Numbered from the stretch's first letter, positions 8,293 to 16,658 are shown. The stretch: DNA of 64,000 nt from Mycetocola miduiensis (GCF_900115155.1 NZ_FOVM01000007.1:124001-188000); one strand, 5' to 3'. Notes: generated from the letters alone by a model not told the origin. Numbers and translations are program-made.

Positions 8293-8803
8293 GCGGTCCC
8301 GTAAAAGCTCCAACACGTCCAGGCGCCAGCGGCTGTCAACGCCCCGAATAGTGACTCCAAGGGAACCCCTGTCGGGACATTCGAGCGGGAAGGGCAGGGC
8401 ACATGAGGCGGTCGACCTATTAGTAGCGCGTAGCTGCGAGCGGAAGCCGCGTCGCCCGTCGCGCGGGGACGTATTCTTGACTCTGCCGTCGAGTAGCCTC
8501 ATTCCCATATTGGTTCTGGGAGCCACCGTCAGATTTCCAGCGATTGTCTGAAGCAAGATCTCGGCTTACTCGAAGTGGAGTGCGGAATGCTGGCATGGTT
8601 TCCCCCCGAAAGTCGACTGGCGTTTCAAGCTAACAGGCGGAACGGATGCAATCCGGAACTTTGCCCTGACACTGGGGGTACTGCGATTGAGTGTTCCGCG
8701 AGTGGTTTGCTCCTTTGCATCCGGGCTCGGAGGGGCTTGCGGCGACTCGCTACTCAACCCTTAATGGGACCGCTCAGCGGCACGCGTCCGGTATGTTCAA
8801 GGC
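8293..8803. other. 511-bp gene-poor stretch inside the island
   Basis: No gene is supported. One frame is open for about 65 codons (roughly 8552-8764) but has no usable start and no family I recognise; it may be a gene fragment. Together with neighbouring remnants this fits a decayed island. Confidence 0.45.
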
Positions 8804-9214
8804 ATGAATGACGAGGAGGCAACGGCTGACGAGCGGTCGAGGGATTTGCAACGTCTCCGTATGCTCCTAGTTGTCGTGGGCGTCCTTGGAATGATGTGGA
8901 CGTTAGGAGTCGGCGGTGCCGCCGCTAGCCACGGAGGTTTTGAACATGGATGCATCGTCGGAGGACCATTCCCTTCCTCGTCGCCGCAAACCTTATCCAT
9001 AGACGGTGGGCCGGAACGGGCTTACCTCTCCTTGTGGCCATTCGGGCGCGCCTGCGACTGGAAACGCTCGGACGGACCGGGCGTTGTAACGGCGTTGCCG
9101 GACTGGACACAGACCGGTGGTTTCCTTGCTTGCGGTGCGATGGCGATAGCCGGGGGCTTCTTGATCGGCCGAACCAAAGAAGGGGCAAGGTCCGTCGAGG
9201 CGAACGCCAGCTAG
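8804..9214 (+). CDS. small predicted membrane protein of unknown function
   Basis: 136 residues from ATG 8804. A charged N-terminus (about 20 residues) precedes a hydrophobic segment LLVVVGVLGMMWTLGVGGAA; a polar middle with two cysteines (HGCIVGG and GRACDWKR) is followed by a second hydrophobic stretch, GFLACGAMAIAGGFLIG. This suggests two membrane passes with an external loop that may hold a disulfide. I recognise no family. Only AAGG near the start serves as a ribosome binding site. Confidence 0.5.
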   Translation: MNDEEATADERSRDLQRLRMLLVVVGVLGMMWTLGVGGAAASHGGFEHGCIVGGPFPSSSPQTLSIDGGPERAYLSLWPFGRACDWKRSDGPGVVTALPDWTQTGGFLACGAMAIAGGFLIGRTKEGARSVEANAS

Positions 9215-9439
9215 CTGGGAAGAGCGCGACCGGGACCGGAGACGATCTGACGCCGAAGGACACTGCCTATCTTCGCCTGCCCATGCGCACGGGCCGGACT
9301 CTCATCGGGAACCCTCTACGGGAACGCTTGCAGGCACTCGTAACGAGTGAAATCGCTTGGCGAAGGCCGGACTTCGTGGCGCCGAATGCGTCGTTCCGAC
9401 GAGCGTTAGACGAAGTTACCGCCATCGTGGGTTGTGCGT
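9215..9439. other. non-coding gap between convergent genes
   Basis: No ORF with a plausible product; no strong terminator hairpin seen. Confidence 0.4.
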
Positions 9440-11146
9440 CTACGTGTCTTCTGAGTCACGCGGAGCCGAGGCATCCAATTGCGTGTGTCCGCCGGTGCCC
9501 TCGACGGTCGGGTTTGTGAACGGGACAGCGCCGAGAACCTCCGAGGAGGTGCGGACAGGCCCGACCGTGCGCCGACGCAGCGGGTCGCGGCGCAGGTCGA
9601 CGTAGAGCGACACGCACAGGCCGATGATGATCAGAACGAACGGGCTCGCCGCCAGAATCGTGAATGTCTGCAATGCGCCCAGCCCACCCACAAACAGCAG
9701 AACCGCCGCGACGGCGCCGGTAAGGACTGCCCAGAAGATCACCAGGGGTTTCCAGGGCTCTTTGCGGCCGCGACTCGAGAGCGTCCCGAGAACGAGAGCA
9801 CCGGCATCCGCTCCACTGACGAAGAACACCGCAGTTAGCACCATCACCAGCAACGCAGACCCGATAAAGAACGGGTACTGCTGCAACGCCGCGAAAAACG
9901 CTGCCGCCTCGCTGCCTGTGCTGGCGATGTCCACACCGTTCAGCTGCAGATTCAGGCCCGCCCCACCGAAGACCACGAACCAGATGATGCTGACCGCCGT
10001 CGGCACCAATAGCACGCCGAGAATGAACTCGCGAATGGTGCGGCCGCGGGAGATCCGGGCGATGAACGTGCCGACAAACGGGGTCCAGGAGATCCACCAA
10101 GCCCAGTAGAAGATCGTCCAGCTCGCCAGCCAGTCGCCGCCGCCGAACACTGCCGAGTGGAAACTCATTGGAACGAGGTCGGTCAGGTACGCCCCGAGCG
10201 ATGACGGCAGCAGGTTCAGGATGAACACCGTCGGGCCGACCACGAAGACGAACGCCAGGAGCACGGCGGACAGCACCATATTTGTGTTGCTCAGCCATCT
10301 GATCCCCTTCGCGATCCCACTCGCAGCGGAGAATACGACGCCGACGGTTAGCACACAGATGATGATGATTGGCATAGCCGTTCCCGGGTTGTCAGCGAAC
10401 TCCCCTGTGCTCAGCAGTGAGATGCCGGCTGCGATCTGCAGCGCCCCTAGCCCGAGCGACGTCGCCGACCCGAACTTGGTGCAGATGATCGCCAGGATGT
10501 CGATCGGCTTGCCCCACCCTTTGGTCTCGATTCGCTCCTTGCCGAAAATGGCCTGGAACGGGGAGCTCATCAGATTGCCGCGGCCCATCCGGTATGTCGA
10601 GTAGGCCAAGGCCAGACCGACCACCGAGTAGATCGCCCACGGATGGAGCCCCCAGTGGAAGAAGGTGTACGCCATGGCCGCGTTGGCGGCATCCGCACTG
10701 TTCGGCGCCGCGTCGACGAATGGCGGGGGCGAAGCTAGATGAGTGACCGGCTCGTACACGCCGAAGAACATCAGCCCGATCCCCATGCCCGCACTGAACA
10801 TCATCGCGACCCACGAGAGCGTCGAAAACTCGGTGCCCTGCCCTTCGCGCGAGAGCGGGATGCTGCCATACCTGCCGAACGCCAGTACCAAGGAGAAGAT
10901 GACGAAGCCCGATGCGCCGAGGATGAACAGCCAGCCGGCGTTGCCGGTGACCCACCCGAGAGCGGATGCCGCGGCGTCACCCACTGCTTCGGTGAACAAC
11001 ACTCCGAGTAGGCAGACCACCACGATGATGCCGGCGGACACGCCGAAGACCGTCTTGTCGACCGTGGCCCATCCCGTCCGGGCGCGATCGTTCACTGCGT
11101 CCCCGATTGAAGACTCGATGTCGTCGTCGGATAGGCCCTTAGACAT
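9440..11146 (-). CDS. BCCT-family transporter (betaine/carnitine/choline type)
   Basis: ATG at 11146 follows GGAGGGAC. The 568-residue protein has about twelve hydrophobic segments and the BCCT signatures: MFSAGMGIGLMFFGVYEPV around residues 110-130, and the tryptophan-rich WAWWISWTPFVGTFIARISR segment near 345. It should import a quaternary ammonium compound such as glycine betaine by sodium or proton symport, for osmoprotection. The GMGIG glycine pattern in the third membrane segment resembles proton-type choline carriers, but the ion cannot be settled here. The C-terminal tail of about 50 polar residues is typical of osmosensing members. It is complete, unlike several island neighbours. 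Confidence 0.93.
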   Translation of the reverse strand: MSKGLSDDDIESSIGDAVNDRARTGWATVDKTVFGVSAGIIVVVCLLGVLFTEAVGDAAASALGWVTGNAGWLFILGASGFVIFSLVLAFGRYGSIPLSREGQGTEFSTLSWVAMMFSAGMGIGLMFFGVYEPVTHLASPPPFVDAAPNSADAANAAMAYTFFHWGLHPWAIYSVVGLALAYSTYRMGRGNLMSSPFQAIFGKERIETKGWGKPIDILAIICTKFGSATSLGLGALQIAAGISLLSTGEFADNPGTAMPIIIICVLTVGVVFSAASGIAKGIRWLSNTNMVLSAVLLAFVFVVGPTVFILNLLPSSLGAYLTDLVPMSFHSAVFGGGDWLASWTIFYWAWWISWTPFVGTFIARISRGRTIREFILGVLLVPTAVSIIWFVVFGGAGLNLQLNGVDIASTGSEAAAFFAALQQYPFFIGSALLVMVLTAVFFVSGADAGALVLGTLSSRGRKEPWKPLVIFWAVLTGAVAAVLLFVGGLGALQTFTILAASPFVLIIIGLCVSLYVDLRRDPLRRRTVGPVRTSSEVLGAVPFTNPTVEGTGGHTQLDASAPRDSEDT

Positions 11147-11261
11147 GTCCCTCCTCGCTGACCGAACACCTGCCGATCGACCCTCCGTGCAGAAAGAGGC
11201 CTACGTGCGAAGAATCTGCGCTCGGCTGCCCATAAAACTACGCGGACGCGGGGGAGATTAC

Positions 11262-11267
11262 TATAGT
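11262..11267 (+). promoter_or_regulatory. -10 element of a probable leaderless promoter
   Basis: TATAGT ends seven bases before the ATG at 11275, and no ribosome binding site precedes that ATG. This spacing puts the transcription start at or next to the start codon, as in actinobacterial leaderless genes. Confidence 0.5.
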
Positions 11268-11274
11268 TGCCGCT

Positions 11275-11961
11275 ATGGCTGCACTCGACAACTTCGGATC
11301 GCCTGAACAGGCGTTGTACGCCGGCGACTCTGGGCGCACCACCTTCGGCCGGCACGGCGACGTTGCAAAGACCGACGTGCGTGTTGCCGCCTACGAAGAC
11401 TGTGACGAGGCTAACGCTGCGGTGAGCGTAGTGATGGCGGTGAGTGGCCTGCCGATCGGAATCACGTCCACTCTCGCAAGCGTACAGAACGACCTGTTCG
11501 ATATGGTCGCCGACCTGGCGGTTCCGCTGGACGATCCCGAGCCAGCTACCGCACGCATCCGCGAATCGCACCTCACTCGCCTCGAACGCGCGGTCGATCA
11601 TTTTGCGCAGGAAGCCACCGATCTCAGCGGATTCGTCCTGCCCGGCGGCACGGTCGCGGCAGCGCTGCTCTATCAGGCACGTGCCGTCGTGCGTCGCGCC
11701 GAGCGCACAGTCTGGGCCGCGGTGGAAACGCACCCGGAGTCGGTCAACCCGTTGTGTGCGCGTTATCTGAACCGGTTGTCATCGCTGTTGTTCGTGTTGG
11801 CCCGGGGTGCGAATACCGAGCACGGCGACGAGCAGTGGGTGCCCGAGGCGACGGCGACGGCCATGGCTTCGGAAGACGACGGCGGTGACTTGTCGCGGGC
11901 GCGGACAGTGAACGGGGATGACGATAGCGCGACACAGTCGCGCCACGATTTCGAGCCCTGA
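11275..11961 (+). CDS. PduO/CobO2-like ATP:cob(I)alamin adenosyltransferase homologue
   Basis: 228 residues, probably from a leaderless mRNA. The order of segments follows PduO-type adenosyltransferases: GDSGRTTFGRHGDVAKTDVRVAA split over residues 17-39, then CDEANAAVSV, LASVQNDLFDMVADLAVP, LERAVDHF, FVLPGGTVAAALLYQARAVV and RRAERTVWA. In genuine enzymes the early region reads as a nucleotide-binding TG..G.T..L..G..V.K.D.R...YG..DELN; here the AYGTVDELN part has become AYEDCDEAN and others differ, so activity is uncertain. A polar tail of about 40 residues is extra. No B12-dependent enzyme is encoded nearby. Confidence 0.7.
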   Translation: MAALDNFGSPEQALYAGDSGRTTFGRHGDVAKTDVRVAAYEDCDEANAAVSVVMAVSGLPIGITSTLASVQNDLFDMVADLAVPLDDPEPATARIRESHLTRLERAVDHFAQEATDLSGFVLPGGTVAAALLYQARAVVRRAERTVWAAVETHPESVNPLCARYLNRLSSLLFVLARGANTEHGDEQWVPEATATAMASEDDGGDLSRARTVNGDDDSATQSRHDFEP

Positions 11962-12043
11962 AAAAGCGAGTTGAGCGAGGGCTTGAGAACGCCCGTGAGC
12001 TGCGGACGACGCTGTCTTCCAGATCAAGAATGATTGTGCTCTC

Positions 12044-13084
12044 GTGGTTCCGTGCCACGGGGCGGGCTGGTGCAGAATGAGCAGGTCGAGCGAGTCCACA
12101 CCTAGCTTGCGGGTGCTGAAGCTCTCGACCAAGAGCGAGAAGTCCCGCAAGATGTGGGCGGAGCAGAAGGTGGGCTTCCACCGAACCGGCGTGAGAGCAT
12201 TTCACCATCCAGCGGTCGGTGAGTTCGAGCTCACGTTCCAGGCCATGCATCTTCCTGGAGATCAGAGCCTGACTCTCTTTGCGTACCCCGCCGAACCCGG
12301 AACACCGGCAGCCGATGCGTTGAAACTAGCACTTGTCACCGGGCTCAAGCACTACCTCGGCCCTTTCGAGGCGTACGCCGCGGGAGAAATGCCTGATACT
12401 CCCTTCCGGGAGGAAGCCGCCAGGCTCGACACCCCGAACTTCTACTACGCGCAGGAGGATGAACTCTTCGCTGCGGCCGCACTCCAGGGGTTCACCTGGT
12501 CGGTGCATCGATCGCACACCGTCATCGGCCACGCCGTCGGCAATGCGATGAACATGGGTTTGACCATCGCCGTCCAGGCGACTTTAGCGAAACACCTCGA
12601 TCTGCCATTCGCCTTCCCCGGCAGCGCGGCTCAATGGAACGGTCTCACTGACATGACCGATGCGGGGGTCCTCGCTGAGCAGATGGTCTGGGCTGCGACC
12701 GAGACCGCTGGGCGAAACGAGGCGTTCAACATTGTCAACGGAGACGTCTTTCGCTGGCGTTGGATGTGGCCACGGCTCGCCGACCTCCTCGGCGTGCCTG
12801 CAGAACAGGTCATCGGGTTTGAGAAGCGAGCGCGGCCGCTGGAGGTACAAATGGCAGAGCACGTTCATCACTGGCCGGCGATCGCAACCGAGTATGGCCT
12901 TGTCGAGAGTGATATATCCCGGCTCGCCTCGTGGTGGCACACAGATGCTGATCTGGGACGGGAGATGGAAGTCGTAACGGATATGGGCAAGAGCCGCGCC
13001 GCGGGGTTCCTCAGCTTCCGTCGGACGGACCAGGCGTTCGCCGAGCTCTTCGATCGCTATCGAGCAGACCGCCTCATTCCCTGA
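12044..13084 (+). pseudogene. mosaic ORF: MmyB-domain regulator end joined to progesterone 5-beta-reductase-like SDR end
   Basis: A single open frame of 346 codons, but not one natural gene. Codons 1-30 are antisense to an aldo/keto reductase relic. Codons about 31-97 match the C-terminal end of MmyB-type ligand domains of XRE regulators (KMWAEQKVGFHRTGVRAFHH, AYPAEPGTPAADALKLA). Codons about 98-346 match the C-terminal two thirds of PRISE/VEP1-like SDR enzymes (VTGLKHYLGPFEAYAAG, GFTWSVHRSHTVIGHAVGNA, NEAFNIVNGDVFRWRWMWP); the N-terminal Rossmann glycine motif is missing, so it cannot bind cofactor normally. The joints fall near 12134 and 12335. If translated, ATG 12077 is as likely a start as 12044. 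Best read as fused remnants created by deletions. Confidence 0.7.
12045..12133 (-). pseudogene. aldo/keto reductase fragment
   Basis: Read on the minus strand this stretch gives STRKLGVDSLDLLILHQPAP, which matches the conserved aldo/keto reductase segment around the catalytic-barrel strand (SLRKLGLDYLDLLLIHxP). The similarity stops at both ends: upstream it runs into sequence that on the plus strand encodes an MmyB-type domain, downstream it loses sense. It is therefore a relic of about 25 codons. Confidence 0.5.
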
Positions 13085-13442
13085 GCGGGCCGCGGAGGAC
13101 ATGCAGCCGAGCCCTGAACCCTACGGCGATGCCCGAGCGGCAGACTACGACGTTAAGACTCGAATCGGCGCGCATGAGCACCCGACAAGGACTTTCCGAG
13201 AACGAAGGATAGAGACTTCACCATGGACTAGCTGACGAGTATGAACACTCGACTCTCGATTTATCGTGGATAAGCGGTAAATAAACGTTCAACGCATCGG
13301 GGCGTCCAGCTCATCCGCCATACAGTAGGTCCTGTTCAGCGCCGGTTTCTGCATACTTCTCGAGACTTGAACCCGTAATCCACGACTCAAGTCTCGTAGC
13401 AATCAGCTAGATACAAAGACCCGATCAGAGAGCAATTTTAAG
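13085..13442. other. gene-free right end of the island
   Basis: No gene and no integrase remnant found on either strand. It has slightly lower GC in its middle part (around 13250-13290). It contains the inverted repeat at 13361-13396. Confidence 0.5.
13361..13396. repeat. inverted repeat containing a tRNA T-arm-like segment
   Basis: CGAGACTTGA (13361-13370) is mirrored by TCAAGTCTCG (13387-13396) with a 16-base loop. The left arm and loop include GACTTGAACCCGT, identical for 13 bases to the T-arm region of the tRNA copies at 4303 and 13453. It could be a relic of a further integration joint, an integrase-binding arm, or a terminator. Confidence 0.45.
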
Positions 13443-13516
13443 TAGGGCGGACGGGACTTGAACCCGTGACCGACGGATTATGAGTCCGCTGCTCTAACCA
13501 GCTGAGCTACCGCCCC
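13443..13516 (-). tRNA. tRNA with CAU anticodon (elongator Met or Ile2)
   Basis: The minus strand folds as a full 74-base cloverleaf: acceptor GGGGCGG pairing with CCGCCCT plus discriminator A (first pair G-U), D stem GCTC/GAGC, anticodon stem GCGGA/TCCGT with loop CTCATAA, and T stem ACGGG/CCCGT with loop TTCAAGT. The CAU anticodon serves either elongator methionine or, after lysidine modification, isoleucine AUA codons; the sequence alone does not separate these for me. CCA is not encoded. Its 3' part is the right attachment copy of the genomic island. Confidence 0.93.
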
Positions 13517-13525
13517 GAACGGTGT

Positions 13526-14827
13526 CTATTGGTCAGACACCTGGATGGGAATCGACTCCGTTACGGGGTCTGTCACCGATTCTCCACGATACAGGCTCTC
13601 GAACGTCGACAGCGTCCGCTGGATGTCGTGCGCCTTGATCATCCGAAGCGACTCGCGTTTCATCGCAAGAATCTTCTCCGGTGACGCGGTGAGAACATCC
13701 GTCAACCGGGCTGCGAGTTCAGCGACGTTTCCCGGCTCGAAGAGGTAACCATTCTCGTCATCGTGCACCAGGTGCGGGAGGGCCATCGCGTTCGCGGCGA
13801 CCACGGGGAGGGCGGATGCCATCGCCTCCATCGTCACGATGCTCTGAAGCTCAGCAATCGACGGCATCGCGAGCACTGTGGCGCGAGTGTAGGTGGATCG
13901 GAGTTCCTCGTCGCTGACATACCCGGTGAAGGTCACCCGGTCGCCAAGCCCCAGCTGCGCGGCAAGGTTCTCTAGGTTGCGCTTCTGGTCGCCCCCACCG
14001 ACGATCTCGAGCTTCGCATCAAGCGAAGGATCGAGTGTGGCGAACGCCTTGATGAGCACATCGATCTGCTTCTCACCGGTGACCCGGCCGACGAACAAGA
14101 TGCGGTTCTCGGTGCGCGGCTCGAAGTTCGGCGTGTACATGTGCGCGTCGATGCCACAGGAAATGGCGTGGACACCACTCAGGCCGGTGTACTTCTCAAG
14201 GAAGTCGGCCGCACGGCGCGTCGGCGTGGTGACGGCTTCGGCCAGGTTGAGGTTTCCGCGGGCGAGCTTCCACGCCCAGCGCACGAGTGCCTCGCGGTAC
14301 CGTTCGGGCAGGAGCGAGAACTCCAGCGCGTTCTCGGGCATGAGGTGATTGGTCGCGACGATCCGGATGCCACGCTTGCTGGCCGCGTTCGATAGGCCGC
14401 GCCCGACGATGACATAAGACTGCGAGTGGATCACATCGGGCTTCACCGCGTCGATGATGCGTGCCGCGTTGCGGTTGACGGCCCAGGGCAGAGCAAAACG
14501 AAGCCAGTCGTGCGGGTACCACCGCCAGCTCTTTAGCCGGTGCACGGTCATCTGCTGGCCCTCGTGCGTCTCCGTCCAGGTGCCGCGCCTGCTCGACGCC
14601 GCCGGAGCGACGACGTGCACTTCGTGTCCACGCGCGACCATCCCCGCTGCCAGACGCTCGGCGAAGCGGGCAGCACCGTTCACATCGGGCGCGAAGGTGT
14701 CGGCCCCAATGATGATGCGCATCGGTCGTTTGCCGTCTGGTGGGGTGATTGTCGGACGGGTGCCGGTCGGATTCAGTGCGTCGGGCAAGGTGGGCTTTTC
14801 CTCCGTCATCGGCCGGTGCACGAGCAT
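13526..14827 (-). CDS. GT4-family glycosyltransferase
   Basis: 433 residues from ATG 14827; ATG 14809 or an internal ATG at the GKRPMRIIIG stretch are alternative starts, as no strong ribosome binding site is seen. The GT-B fold is clear: N-terminal donor-independent motif DTFAPDVNGAARFAERLA, then VHVVAPA, and in the second half ILFVGRVTGEKQIDVLIKAF, VTFTGYVSDEEL and the nucleotide-sugar site SIAELQSIVTMEAMASALPV, where SEGFG is replaced by IAELQ and the key E-x7-E spacing is kept (E in AELQ and in MEAMA). Such enzymes transfer mannose or another sugar to lipids or glycans at the inner membrane face. Donor and acceptor are not predictable here. Confidence 0.88.
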   Translation of the reverse strand: MLVHRPMTEEKPTLPDALNPTGTRPTITPPDGKRPMRIIIGADTFAPDVNGAARFAERLAAGMVARGHEVHVVAPAASSRRGTWTETHEGQQMTVHRLKSWRWYPHDWLRFALPWAVNRNAARIIDAVKPDVIHSQSYVIVGRGLSNAASKRGIRIVATNHLMPENALEFSLLPERYREALVRWAWKLARGNLNLAEAVTTPTRRAADFLEKYTGLSGVHAISCGIDAHMYTPNFEPRTENRILFVGRVTGEKQIDVLIKAFATLDPSLDAKLEIVGGGDQKRNLENLAAQLGLGDRVTFTGYVSDEELRSTYTRATVLAMPSIAELQSIVTMEAMASALPVVAANAMALPHLVHDDENGYLFEPGNVAELAARLTDVLTASPEKILAMKRESLRMIKAHDIQRTLSTFESLYRGESVTDPVTESIPIQVSDQ

Positions 14828-15053
14828 CCGGCCACATCCCCTGGCTGATGGCCTCCCGGGATCGGTCGGTTCATTCTAACCGGCGGCCAGCCCGTCGCGC
14901 AGGACACCGGCGCGCGTGCCGCGAATCGCAAGGACGCCTCGTTTTCGGGGAATAAGCGGCTCGGAGGTCGATCCGGGCCGTCGTCGATCGTTCTCCTAGT
15001 AGCGGTCCGATATCCGGGCCACTACCCTGACCACCCAGGAGAAAGGAACTCCC
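14828..15053. other. divergent promoter region
   Basis: Lies between the glycosyltransferase gene and the YciI/ECF42 operon; no gene. An AGGAGAAAGGAA ribosome binding site closes it at the YciI start. I could not assign an ECF-type promoter confidently. Confidence 0.4.
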
Positions 15054-15431
15054 ATGCGCTACGCACTTCTGTTGAACAACCCCGAACCAACCGATGTCGG
15101 GATCACCGAGGAAGACATGGAGCCGGCGCGCGCCGCGTTCGATGCGTATGCCAAGTCGCTCGAAGAGGCAGGCGTGCTCCTGTCGGTGGACATCCTCCAG
15201 CCGGTCGCTTCGTCCACCACCCTGACGTTGCGAAACGGCAGCCTACAGATTCAGGACGGGCCGTTCGCCGACACGAAAGAGAAGCTCAACGGTGTCTTCG
15301 TCCTCGACGTTCCCGACCTCGATGCGGCGCTGGCGTGGGCCGAGAAATGCCCGGCAGCACAGTACGGCGTGATCGAGATTCGCCCCTCAGCACTCTTCTT
15401 CGCGGACGGGCAGTGGCAGAGCACGAGCTGA
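15054..15431 (+). CDS. YciI-like (DGPF-domain) protein
   Basis: 125 residues after the strong ribosome binding site AGGAGAAAGGAA. It begins MRYALLLNN and carries the DGPF signature (QDGPFADTKEKLNGVFVLDV) and the closing AQYGVIEIRPS motif. These small alpha/beta dimers are usual genetic partners of ECF42 sigma factors; their biochemical role is not established. The next gene overlaps it by 19 bases. Confidence 0.92.
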   Translation: MRYALLLNNPEPTDVGITEEDMEPARAAFDAYAKSLEEAGVLLSVDILQPVASSTTLTLRNGSLQIQDGPFADTKEKLNGVFVLDVPDLDAALAWAEKCPAAQYGVIEIRPSALFFADGQWQSTS

Positions 15432-16654
15432 CGGCCACAGCTGCAGCTGAGCACGTCGCCCGGAACTACTACGGGCGACTGCTCGCGCTCCTCGCAGCGG
15501 CCAACGGGGACATTCCATCGGCAGAAGATGCACTCTCCGACGCGCTGCTGCAGGCGCTGGCCACCTGGCCGGACGCGGGTGTCCCGGCGAACCCGGCTGG
15601 CTGGGTCTACTCGGTGGCCCGCAACCGCCTGCGGGACCGGTTCCGTTCAGCGGCCCACCGCACCTCAGTTCCGCTGGACAACCTCGACATCGGGAACAGC
15701 GATACCGACGAGGTCGATATCGACGCCATCCCCGACAAAAGGCTTGCACTGCTGTTCGCCTGCGCCCACCCAGCGATCGACCAGGCAATCCGTACACCGC
15801 TCATGCTGCAGACGGTGCTCGGGCTCGACGCCGACCGCATCGCTGCGGCGTTCGCGATCCCCGGACCGGCCATGGCCCAGCGACTGGTCCGCGCGAAGCG
15901 GCGAATCAGGGATGCTCGCATCCCGTTCCGAGTGCCGGACCGGTCCGAGATGCCCGCGCGGCTCGACGCGGTTCTCGAAGCGGTCTACGGCGCGTACGCC
16001 ATCGACTGGCAGCTGATCGCAGGCGTCACGATTCGCGAGTCGCTGTCGGGAGAAGCCCTGTACCTGGCCGAGACCGTTGCTGAGCTCCTTCCGGACGAAC
16101 CCGAAACCCTCGGCCTCGCCGGACTGCTCTCCCTATCGCTTTCTCGTTCCGCTGCTCGGACCCGGGCCGACGGGAGCCTGATACCCCTCGATCAGCAAGA
16201 AACCGCGCTGTGGGATGCTGCGCAGATTGAGCGCGGCGAGCAGTACCTCCGGCGGGCGCATGCGCTGGGGAGAATCGGCCGGTTCCAGTTGGAAGCTGCG
16301 ATCCAGTCGGTGCACTGCGCCCGGGCGCGAACCGGAACGACGGACTGGGCAACGCTTCGGTTATTTCACGAGGCACTGCTTCGCGTGGCACCGACGCTCG
16401 GCGCTGAAGTCTCCCTGGCGGCTGTGCTCGCCGAGTTGGACGGCCCCGATGCAGGGCTCGATTTCCTCGACGGGATTTCCGCAGCTGGCGTGAATCGGTT
16501 CCAGCCGGCATGGGCAACGCGAGCGCACCTTCTCGCCGCGGCCGGGCGGCCTGCCGAGGCAGCGGCTGCTTACGACAAGGCGATCTCCCTGACCGCTGAC
16601 GGGCGGACGCGTGACTGGCTCCGCGATCGAGCCGACAAGGCGCGGCGGGGCTGA
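15413..16654 (+). CDS. ECF42-group RNA polymerase sigma factor
   Basis: I place the start at GTG 15413, inside the YciI gene (19-base overlap), giving 413 residues starting VAEHELTATAAAEHVARN; a longer frame opens at 15335. Sigma2 lies at about residues 10-80 (LAAANGDIPSAEDALSDALL, NPAGWVYSVARNRLRD). Sigma4 covers about 115-170 (MLQTVLGLDADRIAAAF, MAQRLVRAKRRIRD). A long C-terminal helical domain follows with TPR-like pairs, for example the final GRPAEAAAAYDKAISLT. This fused extension replaces an anti-sigma factor in the ECF42 group, where it has been proposed to control activity. The pair with YciI is a standard ECF42 arrangement. Confidence 0.92.
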   Translation: MAEHELTATAAAEHVARNYYGRLLALLAAANGDIPSAEDALSDALLQALATWPDAGVPANPAGWVYSVARNRLRDRFRSAAHRTSVPLDNLDIGNSDTDEVDIDAIPDKRLALLFACAHPAIDQAIRTPLMLQTVLGLDADRIAAAFAIPGPAMAQRLVRAKRRIRDARIPFRVPDRSEMPARLDAVLEAVYGAYAIDWQLIAGVTIRESLSGEALYLAETVAELLPDEPETLGLAGLLSLSLSRSAARTRADGSLIPLDQQETALWDAAQIERGEQYLRRAHALGRIGRFQLEAAIQSVHCARARTGTTDWATLRLFHEALLRVAPTLGAEVSLAAVLAELDGPDAGLDFLDGISAAGVNRFQPAWATRAHLLAAAGRPAEAAAAYDKAISLTADGRTRDWLRDRADKARRG

Positions 16655-16658
16655 AACC

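Larger units (their letters stand above)
4282..13478. mobile_element. genomic island integrated at a tRNA(CAU) gene, integrase absent
   Basis: A 47-bp direct repeat (46 identical; 39 consecutive identical bases at 4290-4328 and 13440-13478) bounds about 9.2 kb. The right copy is the 3' part of an intact tRNA gene at 13443-13516; the left copy is a tRNA stub with no 5' half. This is the signature of site-specific integration by a tyrosine recombinase at a tRNA 3' end. Cargo comprises an FUSC protein, ETEC_3214-like protein, Ltp remnant, NAD(P)H-binding protein, small membrane protein, BCCT transporter, PduO-like protein and a mosaic ORF. No integrase, excisionase or relaxase is recognisable, and several genes are fragments, so it is probably an old, immobile remnant. 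Confidence 0.8.

Noticed and set aside
8552-8764. A 65-codon open frame in the island
   Set aside because: It has no start codon and no family resemblance I can name; at most a gene fragment, so it is not called.
13085-13442. Integrase gene next to the tRNA
   Set aside because: I looked on both strands for the C-terminal tyrosine recombinase motifs (R...HxxR...Y) and found no open frame long enough.
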